This document shows positions 1-7,984 of a DNA stretch of 64,000 bases, one piece after another. Source of the stretch: Paenarthrobacter sp. (GTDB lineage Bacteria; Actinomycetota; Actinomycetes; Actinomycetales; Micrococcaceae); the NCBI GenBank assembly GCA_031179305.1, contig JAPSHX010000008.1, positions 62,001 through 126,000 on the forward strand, read 5' to 3'. The notes beneath the pieces were generated by a model, which saw only the letters and a program-made list of their open reading frames with translations, was not told the origin of the DNA and did no database searches. A program made the translations under genes and the position numbers. How positions within the stretch are numbered: the stretch's first letter is position 1; each line of letters starts with the position of its first letter.

Positions 1-538
1 TCATCATGCCCATGGTCATGTTCGGGTTGCCCACCCAGCCGCCCAGGTTGATCCCGAAGAACGACAAGCCCTGGTCCACCGGACCGGAATCGCCGAACAT
101 CGCCTTCCAGACGATCGCGATGGACACCGACGCGCCGATCAGGGAGGGTGCGTAGAACGCGGACCGGTAGAAACCCTGGCCCTTGCGCTTGCTGTTGAGC
201 AGCATCGCGATCGCCAGCGCCGCAGCGAGTTTCAGCGGGGTACCGAAGATCACATACTGCATGGTCACGCCCACCGACTGCAGGAAACGCTCGTCCTGGA
301 AGAGGGTGACGTAGTTATCCAGGCCAATCCACTTGGGAGCTTCGAAGAGGTTGTAGTTGGTGAAGGAGAGGTACAGCGAGGAAATCATCGGGCCTACAGT
401 CAGAGCGATGAATCCGAGCAGCCAGGGCAGCAGGAAGGTGTAGCCGGCGCGGGCATCCGCGCCCCGCCGCCGCGACTTACGCGGCTGCGGGGAGGCGGAC
501 GACGATGAGCGCCTGCTCAGGGTTGGGCTTTGAGTCAC
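1..538 (-). CDS. Sugar ABC transporter permease, MalF type (3' end outside window)
   Basis: This is the first 179 codons of an inner-membrane permease of a carbohydrate ABC importer; the gene runs off the left edge. I read a GTG start at 538 followed by a short Arg/Ser-rich cytoplasmic tail. A first membrane helix (FLLPWLLGFIALTVGP) and the segment YLSFTNYNLFEAPKWIGLDNY come next, both typical of MalF-like CUT1 permeases. It lies 48 bp downstream of the binding protein gene at 587-1873, so the two are almost certainly co-transcribed. The protein is clearly similar to the permease at 6667-7611 (shared SLYLSFT.YNL, GLDN, FYRS.FY.PSL). The start choice is by reading frame; there is no strong Shine-Dalgarno. 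Confidence 0.85.
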   Translation of the reverse strand, partial: MTQSPTLSRRSSSSASPQPRKSRRRGADARAGYTFLLPWLLGFIALTVGPMISSLYLSFTNYNLFEAPKWIGLDNYVTLFQDERFLQSVGVTMQYVIFGTPLKLAAALAIAMLLNSKRKGQGFYRSAFYAPSLIGASVSIAIVWKAMFGDSGPVDQGLSFFGINLGGWVGNPNMTMGMM

Positions 539-586
539 GAGATCAGTCCGTCAGTTGGGAAGGCATGGATCAGACGCAGGGTCTGG

Positions 587-1873
587 TCAGGCGTTCTGCT
601 TGATGAGGTCTTCGGCTTCCTTGAACCAGGAATCGGCTGCGCCGTCCAAGGTCAACTTGCCGTAGTTCAGTTCGGAGCTGACCCGCTTGAAGGAGGCTTC
701 AAGCGTGCCGAAACCGACGATGGGAGGCTCGGGGGCGTCCTTGAGGTACTTCTCGATGGACTTCTCGTAATCCACAACCAACTTGTCCGTACCTTCGAAC
801 GTGGTGCCATCACGCTGGGTCTTCGACGCCGGGACGCCGCGGGAGGTCTTGAAGATCTGGCCAACCTCGGGATCGTTAACCATGAAATCGATGAAGCGGG
901 CAGCAGCATCCTTGTACTTGGTCTTGGCGCTGGCCACCATGAGCATGGAGGGCTTGAGGAACAGGCCCAGGTTGTCCGGGTCATCCGAGGGCACCGGCAC
1001 CAGCTTGAGTTCCTTGGCGCCGCTGTCGCCCAAGTAGCCGGCCATGAAGTTGTCCCACGTGACTTCACTGGCAGTGACGTTGGAGCCCATGGCGGACTTG
1101 GGGGCGAGCTGGGTGACCCGCTCTTCAGGAACCAGGGCGGGGGTCCCGCGAAGCTCGGCGGTGGTGTTCCACCACTTCTTGAGGTCGTCCTTGGTGAAGC
1201 CCAGCTTGCCGTCGTCTGTGAAGGCCTGGATGTTGTTCTGGCGCAGCCAGATGTTGAACATCCACCACACACCGGTGTAGTCGGTGCCGCCATATAACGC
1301 TCCGTTGCCCTTCTGTCCTACTTCGAGCATGAACTCGTTGAACTCTTTGTAGGTCCACTGTCCGTCCGGTTCGGCAACGCCCAGGCTCTGGAGCTTGGCG
1401 GGATCGTAGTACACCGCGAAGGCGTTGGTACTGGTAGGAATACCGTAGGTCTTGCCGCGGATCTGACCCGAGGGAAGGAGGGACTTGTCGAAGGCGTCCG
1501 TGTTGATTTTTACGGTGCCCAGGTCAAGGAGCTGGTTCCGCTGCCCGTAGTCCCGCAGGTAGGACAGATCCCACTGCATCACGTCCGGCAAGCCACCGCC
1601 GGCAGCTTCGGTGGCGCGCTTCTGCCAGTACCCGGCGAAGTCGGTGAAGTTGCCGTTCACCTTGATGTCCGGGTTCTTGGACTCGAACAGGGCAATCGCC
1701 TTGCGGGTACGCTCCGCCCGGTCATCGTTGCCCCACCAGGTGTAGTTGATGGTGACGGGATTCTCCGCGGAACCTGTCTGCCCGGCGGTTGAGGACTGGC
1801 CACAAGCGGAGAGGAACGCGGCAGATGCAGTGCCGAGAGCCACCGTGGTGAGGAATTTCCTTCTATCGATCAT
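587..1873 (-). CDS. Extracellular sugar-binding lipoprotein of ABC importer
   Basis: 428-residue substrate-binding protein of the CUT1 (family 1) type; it would capture an oligosaccharide outside the membrane and hand it to the permease encoded at 1-538. The N-terminus MIDRRKFLTTVALGTAS..LSAC has a twin-arginine-like RRKFL motif and a lipobox with Cys near residue 24, so it is probably a Tat-exported lipoprotein. Inside are the usual motifs WWGNDDRAERT, FESKNPDIKV and GGGLPDVMQWD. I use the ATG at 1873 rather than the longer frame to 1900 because an AGGAGG lies 7 nt upstream of it. It has its own promoter and an operator-like site at 1981-1996. It is a paralogue of the binding protein at 4254-5627. 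The ligand cannot be read from sequence; the GH42 neighbour suggests a galactoside. Confidence 0.9.
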   Translation of the reverse strand: MIDRRKFLTTVALGTASAAFLSACGQSSTAGQTGSAENPVTINYTWWGNDDRAERTRKAIALFESKNPDIKVNGNFTDFAGYWQKRATEAAGGGLPDVMQWDLSYLRDYGQRNQLLDLGTVKINTDAFDKSLLPSGQIRGKTYGIPTSTNAFAVYYDPAKLQSLGVAEPDGQWTYKEFNEFMLEVGQKGNGALYGGTDYTGVWWMFNIWLRQNNIQAFTDDGKLGFTKDDLKKWWNTTAELRGTPALVPEERVTQLAPKSAMGSNVTASEVTWDNFMAGYLGDSGAKELKLVPVPSDDPDNLGLFLKPSMLMVASAKTKYKDAAARFIDFMVNDPEVGQIFKTSRGVPASKTQRDGTTFEGTDKLVVDYEKSIEKYLKDAPEPPIVGFGTLEASFKRVSSELNYGKLTLDGAADSWFKEAEDLIKQNA

Positions 1874-1957
1874 GAGAGCCTCCTTGCTCAGTTGGTGCAA
1901 GCTTCCGAGTTCTCTACAACGTGGCAGTGATCTCGCTTACACTCGTTCTGAATCGAT

Positions 1958-1986
1958 ACAATATCCCTAATTAAGAACCTGGGCAA
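1958..1986 (-). promoter_or_regulatory. Predicted promoter of binding-protein/permease unit
   Basis: On the minus strand a -35 TTGCCC (1986-1981), 17-bp spacer and -10 TATTGT (1963-1958) lie about 85 bp upstream of the ATG at 1873. The -35 overlaps the operator-like site at 1981-1996, which would fit repression. Confidence 0.5.
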
Positions 1987-1996
1987 GCGTTTTCCA
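1981..1996. promoter_or_regulatory. LacI-type operator-like site (degenerate copy)
   Basis: The 16 bp gggcaagcgttttcca match 12 of 16 positions of the sites at 5664, 7857 and 18567 (gagaaagcgttttctc). The site sits between the divergent GH42 gene and the binding-protein gene and overlaps the predicted -35 of the latter. Weaker than the other copies. Confidence 0.5.
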
Positions 1997-2078
1997 AAGA
2001 ACACGCTTTTACCGAAACGCTGCACCCATAACTCCGTACCATGAGTACCAGCACGGCCAACCTGACGAAGGAGTCCCC

Positions 2079-4124
2079 TTGACCTCCCCCGAAATCCCCC
2101 GCAGCCCATCCCTCTGGAAGAGCATCGACGGCCTCGCTTACGGCGGCGACTACAACCCTGAGCAGTGGCCGGAAGACATCCGTCTCGAAGACATCGAACT
2201 CATGAAGGAGGCCGGCGTTAACTTTCTCAGCGTCGGCATTTTCTCGTGGGGCCTCTTGGAGCCCACTGAAGGAAACTACGATTTCAGCTGGCTGGACGAT
2301 GTCATGGACAACCTTCACCGAGCCGGGATCAAGGTGGCGCTGGCAACAGCCACGGCTTCTCCCCCTGCTTGGCTGGCACGCAAATACCCCGAGATTCTTC
2401 CCATCACAGCGGAAGGAATCAGGCTCGACCGGGGCTCACGACGCCACTACACGCCGTCGTCGTCCGTGTACCGCAGGTACGCCACCGCCATGACCCGCGT
2501 GCTCGCCGAACGATACAAAAACCACCCGGCCCTGGCGCTCTGGCACGTGGACAATGAGCTTGGCTGCCACGTTGGTGAGTTCCACGGCGAGGAGGATGCC
2601 GCCGCTTTCCGAGGATGGCTGGAGCGGCGATACGGCTCCATCGAAGCCCTCAACGAGTCATGGGGAACGGCGTTTTGGTCGCAGCACTACGCTTCCTTCG
2701 ACGAGATCATCCCACCGGGGGCCGCGCCCACCACCCTCAATCCCGGGCAGCAATTGGACTTCGCGCGCTTCAACTCCTGGGCCTTCATCGACTACTACCG
2801 CGAATTGCTGGCCGTCATCCGCGAAGTCACCCCCAACATCCCGGCGACCACCAACTTCATGGTCTCCAGCGCCACCAAGGCCTTGGATTACTTCGATTGG
2901 TCCAAGGACATGGACGTGATCGCCAATGACCACTACCTCGTGGCCGCGGACCCGGAGCGGGAAATCGAACTCGCGTTCAGCGCCGACCTCACCCGAGGGG
3001 TGGCAGGCGGCGAGCCGTGGATCCTTATGGAACATTCAACGTCGGCGGTCAACTGGCAGCCGCACAACCAGCCCAAGATGCCCGGTGAAATGCTCCGCAA
3101 CTCGCTAACTCACGTAGCGCGCGGCGCCGATGCCGCCATGTTCTTCCAGTGGCGGCAAAGCAAGGCTGGCTCTGAGAAGTTCCACTCGGCCATGGTTCCC
3201 CACGGCGGACGGGACACCCAGGTGTGGCGGAACGTGGTGGATCTCGGTGATGCTTTGTCCAAACTGGAACCCGTCAAGGGCTCCCGCGTGGAATCCCGCG
3301 TTGGGGTCGTGTTCGATTACGAAGCCTGGTGGGCTTCGGAGTTGGATTCGCACCCGAGCAATTCGCTGAGATACCTCGACACCATGCGCGCCTTCCACCG
3401 CTCCTTGTACCTGCGCGGTATCACTGCGGACTTCGTGCACCCGTCCTCGGAACTGTCCGGCTATGACCTCATTCTGGTGTGCACCTTGTACGCCGTAACG
3501 GACGCCACGGCTGCCTCGATTGCTGCCGCAGCTGAGGCCGGTGCCACGGTGCTCATCAGCTACTTCAGCGGCATTGTTGACGAACGGGACCATGTCCGAC
3601 TCGGCGGCTACCCGGGTGGGTTCCGCGAACTGTTGGGGGTACGGAGCGAGGAATTCCACCCACTCTTCCCTGGCACATCGGTCACGTTGAGCGACGGAAC
3701 AGTATTTGAACCCGGAACTGCGGGATCTGTGTGGAGCGAGCACGTACACGCTGGCCAGGACACTGAGGTGCTGGCAACCTTCACTGACTACCCGCTCGAC
3801 TCCGTCCCTGCACTGACGCGGCGCACTGTCGGATCCGGTTCAGCCTGGTACCTGGCCACACTTCCCGACGCCAATGGCATCGACTCGCTCACCGCTCGAC
3901 TCGTGCAGGAAGCAGGCGTGACGTCCGTGACCGAGGCGTCTTCCGGCGTCGAACTTGTCCGGCGGCGGGGCGCCAACGGCCGCAGCTTCCTTTTCGCCAT
4001 CAACCACAGCCGGGAGGACGTTACCGTGAAGGCCGACGGCGGCGAACTGCTGAGCGGCTCCCGTTTCACTGGCGTCGTACCAGCCGGAGCCGTGGCCGTC
4101 ATCGCGGAAGACCAACCCAAGTAA
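2079..4124 (+). CDS. Beta-galactosidase, glycoside hydrolase family 42
   Basis: 681-residue cytoplasmic retaining beta-galactosidase that would release galactose from imported beta-galactosides. The N-terminal (beta/alpha)8 barrel opens with YGGDYNPEQWPEDIRLEDIELM, the classic GH42 start. The acid/base is Glu160 in WHVDNELGCH and the nucleophile Glu318 in WILMEHSTSAVNW. A middle trimerisation-type domain (about 385-595) and a small C-terminal beta domain follow, giving normal family length. The start is TTG at 2079, six bases after an AAGGAG. There is no signal peptide, so the substrate must be transported first, consistent with the importer genes on both sides. The stop codon lies inside the 68-bp palindrome at 4115-4182. 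Confidence 0.95.
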   Translation: MTSPEIPRSPSLWKSIDGLAYGGDYNPEQWPEDIRLEDIELMKEAGVNFLSVGIFSWGLLEPTEGNYDFSWLDDVMDNLHRAGIKVALATATASPPAWLARKYPEILPITAEGIRLDRGSRRHYTPSSSVYRRYATAMTRVLAERYKNHPALALWHVDNELGCHVGEFHGEEDAAAFRGWLERRYGSIEALNESWGTAFWSQHYASFDEIIPPGAAPTTLNPGQQLDFARFNSWAFIDYYRELLAVIREVTPNIPATTNFMVSSATKALDYFDWSKDMDVIANDHYLVAADPEREIELAFSADLTRGVAGGEPWILMEHSTSAVNWQPHNQPKMPGEMLRNSLTHVARGADAAMFFQWRQSKAGSEKFHSAMVPHGGRDTQVWRNVVDLGDALSKLEPVKGSRVESRVGVVFDYEAWWASELDSHPSNSLRYLDTMRAFHRSLYLRGITADFVHPSSELSGYDLILVCTLYAVTDATAASIAAAAEAGATVLISYFSGIVDERDHVRLGGYPGGFRELLGVRSEEFHPLFPGTSVTLSDGTVFEPGTAGSVWSEHVHAGQDTEVLATFTDYPLDSVPALTRRTVGSGSAWYLATLPDANGIDSLTARLVQEAGVTSVTEASSGVELVRRRGANGRSFLFAINHSREDVTVKADGGELLSGSRFTGVVPAGAVAVIAEDQPK

Positions 4125-4182
4125 GTAGCAGATCAGGTCGTTCTCAGCGCTCATAACGACCTGATCTGCTACCCAGTTGGGT
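4115..4182. repeat. 68-bp palindromic repeat, copy A
   Basis: Dyad-symmetric element with left core arm TAGCAGATCAGGTCGTT (4126-4142) and its exact reverse complement at 4155-4171. It is bounded by ACCCAA and TTGGGT. It begins in the last codons of the GH42 gene, contains its stop codon, and precedes a convergent gene. Three more copies of exactly this length occur at 12482, 21894 and 55714 with different but self-complementary arms. Confidence 0.9.
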
Positions 4183-4193
4183 GGGAACACGAA

Positions 4194-4240
4194 GAACCGC
4201 GCCCGGGCAGATCACTAATGACCAACCCTGGGCGCGGTTC
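4194..4240. terminator. Hairpin between convergent genes, likely bidirectional terminator
   Basis: Arms GAACCGCGCCCGGG (4194-4207) and CCCTGGGCGCGGTTC (4226-4240) are complementary with one mismatch and an 18-bp loop. It lies between the ends of the GH42 gene and the binding-protein gene. Confidence 0.7.
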
Positions 4241-4253
4241 CCCTTCGAAAAAG

Positions 4254-5627
4254 CTAGGCTCCGATCGCGGACTTCATTTCATCCACGGCCTTCTTGCCTG
4301 CTTCTTCCTCCGAGAGCCTGTTGAACATGACCTCGGAGGTGTAGCGCTTGATGATTTCCTGGATGGCGCCGGCGCCCTTCGGCGGGGCTGCCGGAGCCTC
4401 CCCGAGTTCTTCCTTGATGGCGCCGATGAAGTCGACCACCTTCACGTCTGCCTTGGCCAGCTTGGGAGCAATTGCCTCGCGGACGTCAGAGTTCGGGTAC
4501 ACACCACGGTCAGCAAGCAGGATCTCGCCGGCCTTGACGTTGTTGGTGAGGAAGTCAATGAACTTGGCCGTCTCTTCAGGGTGCTTGGTCCGGGAGGAAG
4601 CGGACCAGAACTGCGATGCCTTGTACCAGAGCCCGGCATCTTCAGCCTTGCCGGTCTTTGAGGGGAAGCGGAGGATCTGCAACTCGCCACCAGCAGCCTT
4701 TTCGAGAGCCGGAAGTTGGTTGGACCACCAGAACGCCATGCCGTTCTTACCCGTGGCCAGTCCGCTCTGATCCAGCGGTGCAGCTTCAGCTTCAACGATC
4801 TCCGAGGCGGTGGGTACCGCCTTGTTTTCGCTCATCTGCTTAAGAAGTTCCCAGTAGCCCTTGATGTCCGCGGGCTCAAAACCAAGCTTGCCGTCCGCGG
4901 TGTAAAGCGACTTGCCGTTCTGTCGCAGCCACACACCAAGGGAAGCTTCGTCCGTGCCGTAGGCAGCCGCGCCATACGTTCCCTTCGGGGACTTGGCGGT
5001 TACCTCGGCCGCAATCCGTTCAAAGTCTTCCCAGGTCCATGTCTTGTCGTCAGGAAGCGGGACGCCAGCAGCTTGGAAGACCGCCGGGTTCGCGAGGATG
5101 GTGGCGGCATTGATGCCGGCGGCTATGCCGGTCAGTCCGTCTTCGCCCTTGCCTGCGTTCAACGCGGCCTCATCCAGCTTGGACGTATCGACGTCGTACT
5201 TGGAGAGGTCCAGCAGTGCGCCGCGGCTGGAGTATTCGGTGATGTACTTTTCATCCATCTGAATGATGTCCGGAGCATCGTTGGCCGCAACCTGGGTGGC
5301 CAACTTATCCCAGTAACCACTCCAGTCGCCGTATTCCGGCTTGATCTTGATGTTGGGATTCTCGGCCTCGAAGGCAGCTATTGCTTCCTGCGTCAGCTGG
5401 GCGCGTTTGTCTCCGCCCCACCATGAAAAGCGAAGCTCCACCTTGCCATCGGCACTCTTCGCTTCCGGTCCTCCGCCCCCACCGCAAGCCGTGAGCGCGA
5501 GGACTGCGGCAGCTGTTGCCGCAACGAGAGCTGAGGCACGAAGCCTGCGCTTGCCCTTCTGCGCTGAAGCACGGACTTTTGAGGCAGTTGCGGGGGCGAC
5601 TGCTTCACCCTTTGGATTTACCGGCAC
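4254..5627 (-). CDS. Extracellular sugar-binding lipoprotein of ABC importer
   Basis: 457-residue CUT1-type solute-binding protein. It has a basic N-terminus (KGKRRLRAS), one hydrophobic export segment and the lipobox LTAC followed by a glycine run, so it is a lipoprotein. Motifs SWWGGDKRAQLTQEAIAAFE, PEYGDWSGYWDKLATQ and APDIIQMDEKY align with the paralogue at 587-1873. I use the GTG at 5627 (GGAG six bases upstream) because the predicted promoter and operator at 5664-5717 lie inside any longer frame. The gene follows the two permease genes with a 114-bp gap and its own promoter, a common arrangement that gives excess binding protein over permease. Confidence 0.9.
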   Translation of the reverse strand: MPVNPKGEAVAPATASKVRASAQKGKRRLRASALVAATAAAVLALTACGGGGGPEAKSADGKVELRFSWWGGDKRAQLTQEAIAAFEAENPNIKIKPEYGDWSGYWDKLATQVAANDAPDIIQMDEKYITEYSSRGALLDLSKYDVDTSKLDEAALNAGKGEDGLTGIAAGINAATILANPAVFQAAGVPLPDDKTWTWEDFERIAAEVTAKSPKGTYGAAAYGTDEASLGVWLRQNGKSLYTADGKLGFEPADIKGYWELLKQMSENKAVPTASEIVEAEAAPLDQSGLATGKNGMAFWWSNQLPALEKAAGGELQILRFPSKTGKAEDAGLWYKASQFWSASSRTKHPEETAKFIDFLTNNVKAGEILLADRGVYPNSDVREAIAPKLAKADVKVVDFIGAIKEELGEAPAAPPKGAGAIQEIIKRYTSEVMFNRLSEEEAGKKAVDEMKSAIGA

Positions 5628-5663
5628 TGTTGTCTCCGATCTTCTTTGATCTCGATGCAAACT

Positions 5664-5679
5664 GAGAAAGCGTTTTCTC
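5664..5679. promoter_or_regulatory. LacI-type operator
   Basis: Pseudo-palindrome gagaaagcgttttctc, identical to the site at 18567 and one base different from 7857. It lies directly downstream of the predicted -10 of the binding-protein promoter, at about +3 to +18, where bound repressor would block transcription. Confidence 0.75.
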
Positions 5680-5688
5680 GTTGCAATT

Positions 5689-5717
5689 ATGATACAAGTC
5701 ACAATCTTGTATTACAA
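5689..5717 (-). promoter_or_regulatory. Predicted promoter of binding-protein gene
   Basis: Minus-strand -35 TTGTAA (5717-5712), 17-bp spacer, -10 TATCAT (5694-5689). A small inverted repeat (atacaag, 7-bp gap, cttgtat; 5692-5712) overlaps it and could bind a further factor. Confidence 0.6.
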
Positions 5718-5741
5718 GATACCGAACTTGTCGTACTTGCT

Positions 5742-6674
5742 CTATTTGATGCCGGTGGTTGCGATGCCCTTGATGAGGAACCGCTGGCCGAAGAGGAAGA
5801 CCAGGAACACCGGTAGCAGGGACACAATAGACATCGCGAAGAGCGATCCCCAGCTGGTTGCCGACTGTGAGTCAACGAACGCCCGAAGGGCAACTGGAAC
5901 CGTGAACATGTCCGGGTCCGTGAGATAGATCAGGGCGCCGAAGAAGTCGTTCCAGGTCCAGATGAACGTGAAGATGGTGGTGGTGGCCAGGGCCGGAACC
6001 ATCAGGGGCAGTATGACGCGGAGGAAGATCCTGGGGTGGCCGGCACCGTCAATACGGGCTGCCTCATCAAGGTCTTTCGGAATGCCCCGAATGAACTGGA
6101 CCATCAGGAACACGAAGAACGCGTCCGTCGCAAGGAGTTTGGGCACAATCAGCGGCCAGAACGTGTTCACCCAGCCGATCTGCGAGAACAGGATGTACTG
6201 CGGCACGATCACCACGTGGAACGGAAGCATGATGGTCAGCAGCATGATGCCAAAGAAGATCTTCTTACCGCTGAACTGCAGGCGGGCGAAGGCGTAGGCG
6301 GCCATGGAGCAGGAGATCAGGTTGCCAAGGATCGAGCCGAGAACCACCACTGCGGAGTTGATCATGTAGTGCCCGAACGGGTGTGTCAGGGCAGACCAAC
6401 CATCGGTGTAGTTGCTCATCTCCAGGCTCTCCAGCCACAGGCCGGGTTCGCGGAAGATGAGGTCGTTGGGGCGCAGGGAGGAAACCACCATCCACAGCAG
6501 CGGGTAGATCATCACCCCGCCCACAATGATCAGGATGGCGTGCTTGACCAAGCCCTTGATGCGGGCGCTGCGGCTGAAGGCCAGGCTGCCCGGAGATTCA
6601 CGGCGTCGCGGGCTTTTTCCGTCCTTCCCGGAGGAGGAATCGGAGGCGGCGGGGAGGGTCTGGAGCTTAGTCAT
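5742..6674 (-). CDS. Sugar ABC transporter permease, MalG type
   Basis: 310-residue inner-membrane permease of a CUT1 importer, with six predicted membrane helices after a basic N-terminal tail. The EAA loop contacting the ATPase is visible as DLDEAARIDGAGHPRIFLRVILPLM. The ATG at 6674 overlaps the stop of the upstream permease by 8 bp (ATGACTAA), indicating translational coupling. A longer frame to 6776 is only a shadow of the upstream gene. No ATPase gene is nearby; such importers commonly share a housekeeping MsiK-type ATPase encoded elsewhere, which is knowledge of the family rather than something seen here. Confidence 0.93.
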   Translation of the reverse strand: MTKLQTLPAASDSSSGKDGKSPRRRESPGSLAFSRSARIKGLVKHAILIIVGGVMIYPLLWMVVSSLRPNDLIFREPGLWLESLEMSNYTDGWSALTHPFGHYMINSAVVVLGSILGNLISCSMAAYAFARLQFSGKKIFFGIMLLTIMLPFHVVIVPQYILFSQIGWVNTFWPLIVPKLLATDAFFVFLMVQFIRGIPKDLDEAARIDGAGHPRIFLRVILPLMVPALATTTIFTFIWTWNDFFGALIYLTDPDMFTVPVALRAFVDSQSATSWGSLFAMSIVSLLPVFLVFLFGQRFLIKGIATTGIK

Positions 6675-7611
6675 CGTAGAACACCCAATACTTTGAAGCG
6701 ATGAAGTTGATGGCGGTGAAGACGCCGATGATGACCAACAGGAACCAGGCCATCGCTGAGGCGTAGCCCATATCAAATTGACCGAAGCCCTTTTGGTACA
6801 GGTACAGGGTGAAGAACATGGTGGAGTCGGACGGGCCGCCGTTGCCGCCGGAGACGATGAACGCCTGCGTGAACGACTGGAACGAGCCGATGATCTGAAG
6901 CACCAGGTTGAAGAAGATGATGGGGCTCAGCATCGGGAGGGTGATCCGCCAGAACTGCTGCAGCGTGGTGGCGCCGTCAACTTTGGCGGCCTCGTAGTAC
7001 ATCACCGGGATTTGGCGAAGGCCGGCGAGGAAGATGATCATGGGGCTGCCGAACGTCCAGACATGCAGCAGGATGATGGAACCCAAGGCGGTATTAGGGT
7101 CCGAGATCCAACCCGGCCCCTCAATGCCTACCATCGCCAGGACCTGGTTGACCAGACCTGTGGTGCCGAAGATCTGCTTCCACAGGATGGCAACTGCAAC
7201 CGATCCTCCCAGCAGGGACGGCAAGTAGAAAATGGAGCGGTAGAAAGGCAGTCCGCGCAAGCCCTTATCCAGGACCAGGGCAATCAGCAAGGCAACACCC
7301 AACTGGAGAGGCACACCCACCAACACGTACGTGAACGTGACGCGGAGCGAGTTGTGGAGGCGGGCATCGCCGAACATGCGGACGAAGTTATCCAGCCCCA
7401 CCCATTCCGGCGGCTGCAGAAGGTTGTAGTCCGTGAAGGACAAATACAACGACATCAGCATGGGCCCCACGGTGATGGCGACCAGGCCAACCAGCCAAGG
7501 AAGGAGGAAAACGTAGGCGGCTTTGTTGTCGCGGCCGTTCGCCTTCTTCTCTTCTTTGGACATGGGACCCTTGCGCCGGGTCATCGTGGAGAGTTCGCCT
7601 ATGGCACTCAT
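6667..7611 (-). CDS. Sugar ABC transporter permease, MalF type
   Basis: 314-residue inner-membrane permease. A charged N-terminal tail (MSAIGELSTMTRRKGPMSKEEKK) precedes the first helix YVFLLPWLVGLVAITVGP; the EAA loop is MYYEAAKVDGATTLQQFWRITLPM. I place the start at the ATG at 7611, preceded by a GGGGGAAG stretch; the frame extends to 7761 but that part reads as non-protein and overlaps promoter sequence. First gene of the leftward permease-permease-binding-protein unit, divergent from the esterase gene. Paralogue of the truncated gene at 1-538. Confidence 0.92.
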   Translation of the reverse strand: MSAIGELSTMTRRKGPMSKEEKKANGRDNKAAYVFLLPWLVGLVAITVGPMLMSLYLSFTDYNLLQPPEWVGLDNFVRMFGDARLHNSLRVTFTYVLVGVPLQLGVALLIALVLDKGLRGLPFYRSIFYLPSLLGGSVAVAILWKQIFGTTGLVNQVLAMVGIEGPGWISDPNTALGSIILLHVWTFGSPMIIFLAGLRQIPVMYYEAAKVDGATTLQQFWRITLPMLSPIIFFNLVLQIIGSFQSFTQAFIVSGGNGGPSDSTMFFTLYLYQKGFGQFDMGYASAMAWFLLVIIGVFTAINFIASKYWVFYDD

Positions 7612-7811
7612 TGCTTCCCCCTCACCGGAGCGCGAACGCCTTGCGGCGTCCCCGTGCGTAGTACAGCGGCCATGTGGTCTCCTTTGGTCATCGTGGCCAT
7701 CCACGGAGTACAAGTGTGGTTGGTTCTTGCCGTCCAGGACGCGGCCAGTGCTATGGCGCAACCCCTCTAAAGCGCCAGGCTCAGGTCCCGGTGTTCAGCG
7801 GCTCCGTACCA

Positions 7812-7827
7812 AAGTAAACGTTTTCTT
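7812..7827. promoter_or_regulatory. Secondary LacI-type operator-like site
   Basis: aagtaaacgttttctt matches the consensus of the stronger sites at about 12 of 16 positions and overlaps the -35 of the rightward promoter at 7826. Confidence 0.45.
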
Positions 7828-7854
7828 GACCCATGTACAGCCTTTTGCTAATTT
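7826..7854 (+). promoter_or_regulatory. Predicted promoter of esterase operon
   Basis: -35 TTGACC (7826-7831), 17-bp spacer, -10 TAATTT (7849-7854). The start point would fall near 7861, inside the operator at 7857-7872. The implied 5' leader is about 125 nt. Confidence 0.65.
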
Positions 7855-7856
7855 TT

Positions 7857-7872
7857 GAGAAAGCGTTTTCTT
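7857..7872. promoter_or_regulatory. LacI-type operator
   Basis: gagaaagcgttttctt, 15 of 16 identical to the sites at 5664 and 18567. It spans the predicted transcription start of the rightward operon. Confidence 0.75.
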
Positions 7873-7984
7873 ACGGAACCGCTTCAGCTTGTTTTTCCAC
7901 GCTGACCAAGTCCGGCGTGCGCTGCAGCACACCCTTCGCATCGATAAGGCAGGACACTAATGTTTCCCACTGACTCCGCCTGCC

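Larger units (their letters stand above)
7612..7984. other. Divergent regulatory region between importer and esterase operons
   Basis: 373 bp without a gene. It contains one good rightward promoter (7826-7854), a strong LacI-type operator (7857-7872) and a weaker one (7812-7827). The two sites are 45 bp apart centre to centre, about four helical turns, which would allow looping or cooperative repression of both directions. No convincing leftward promoter could be picked by eye. Confidence 0.7.
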
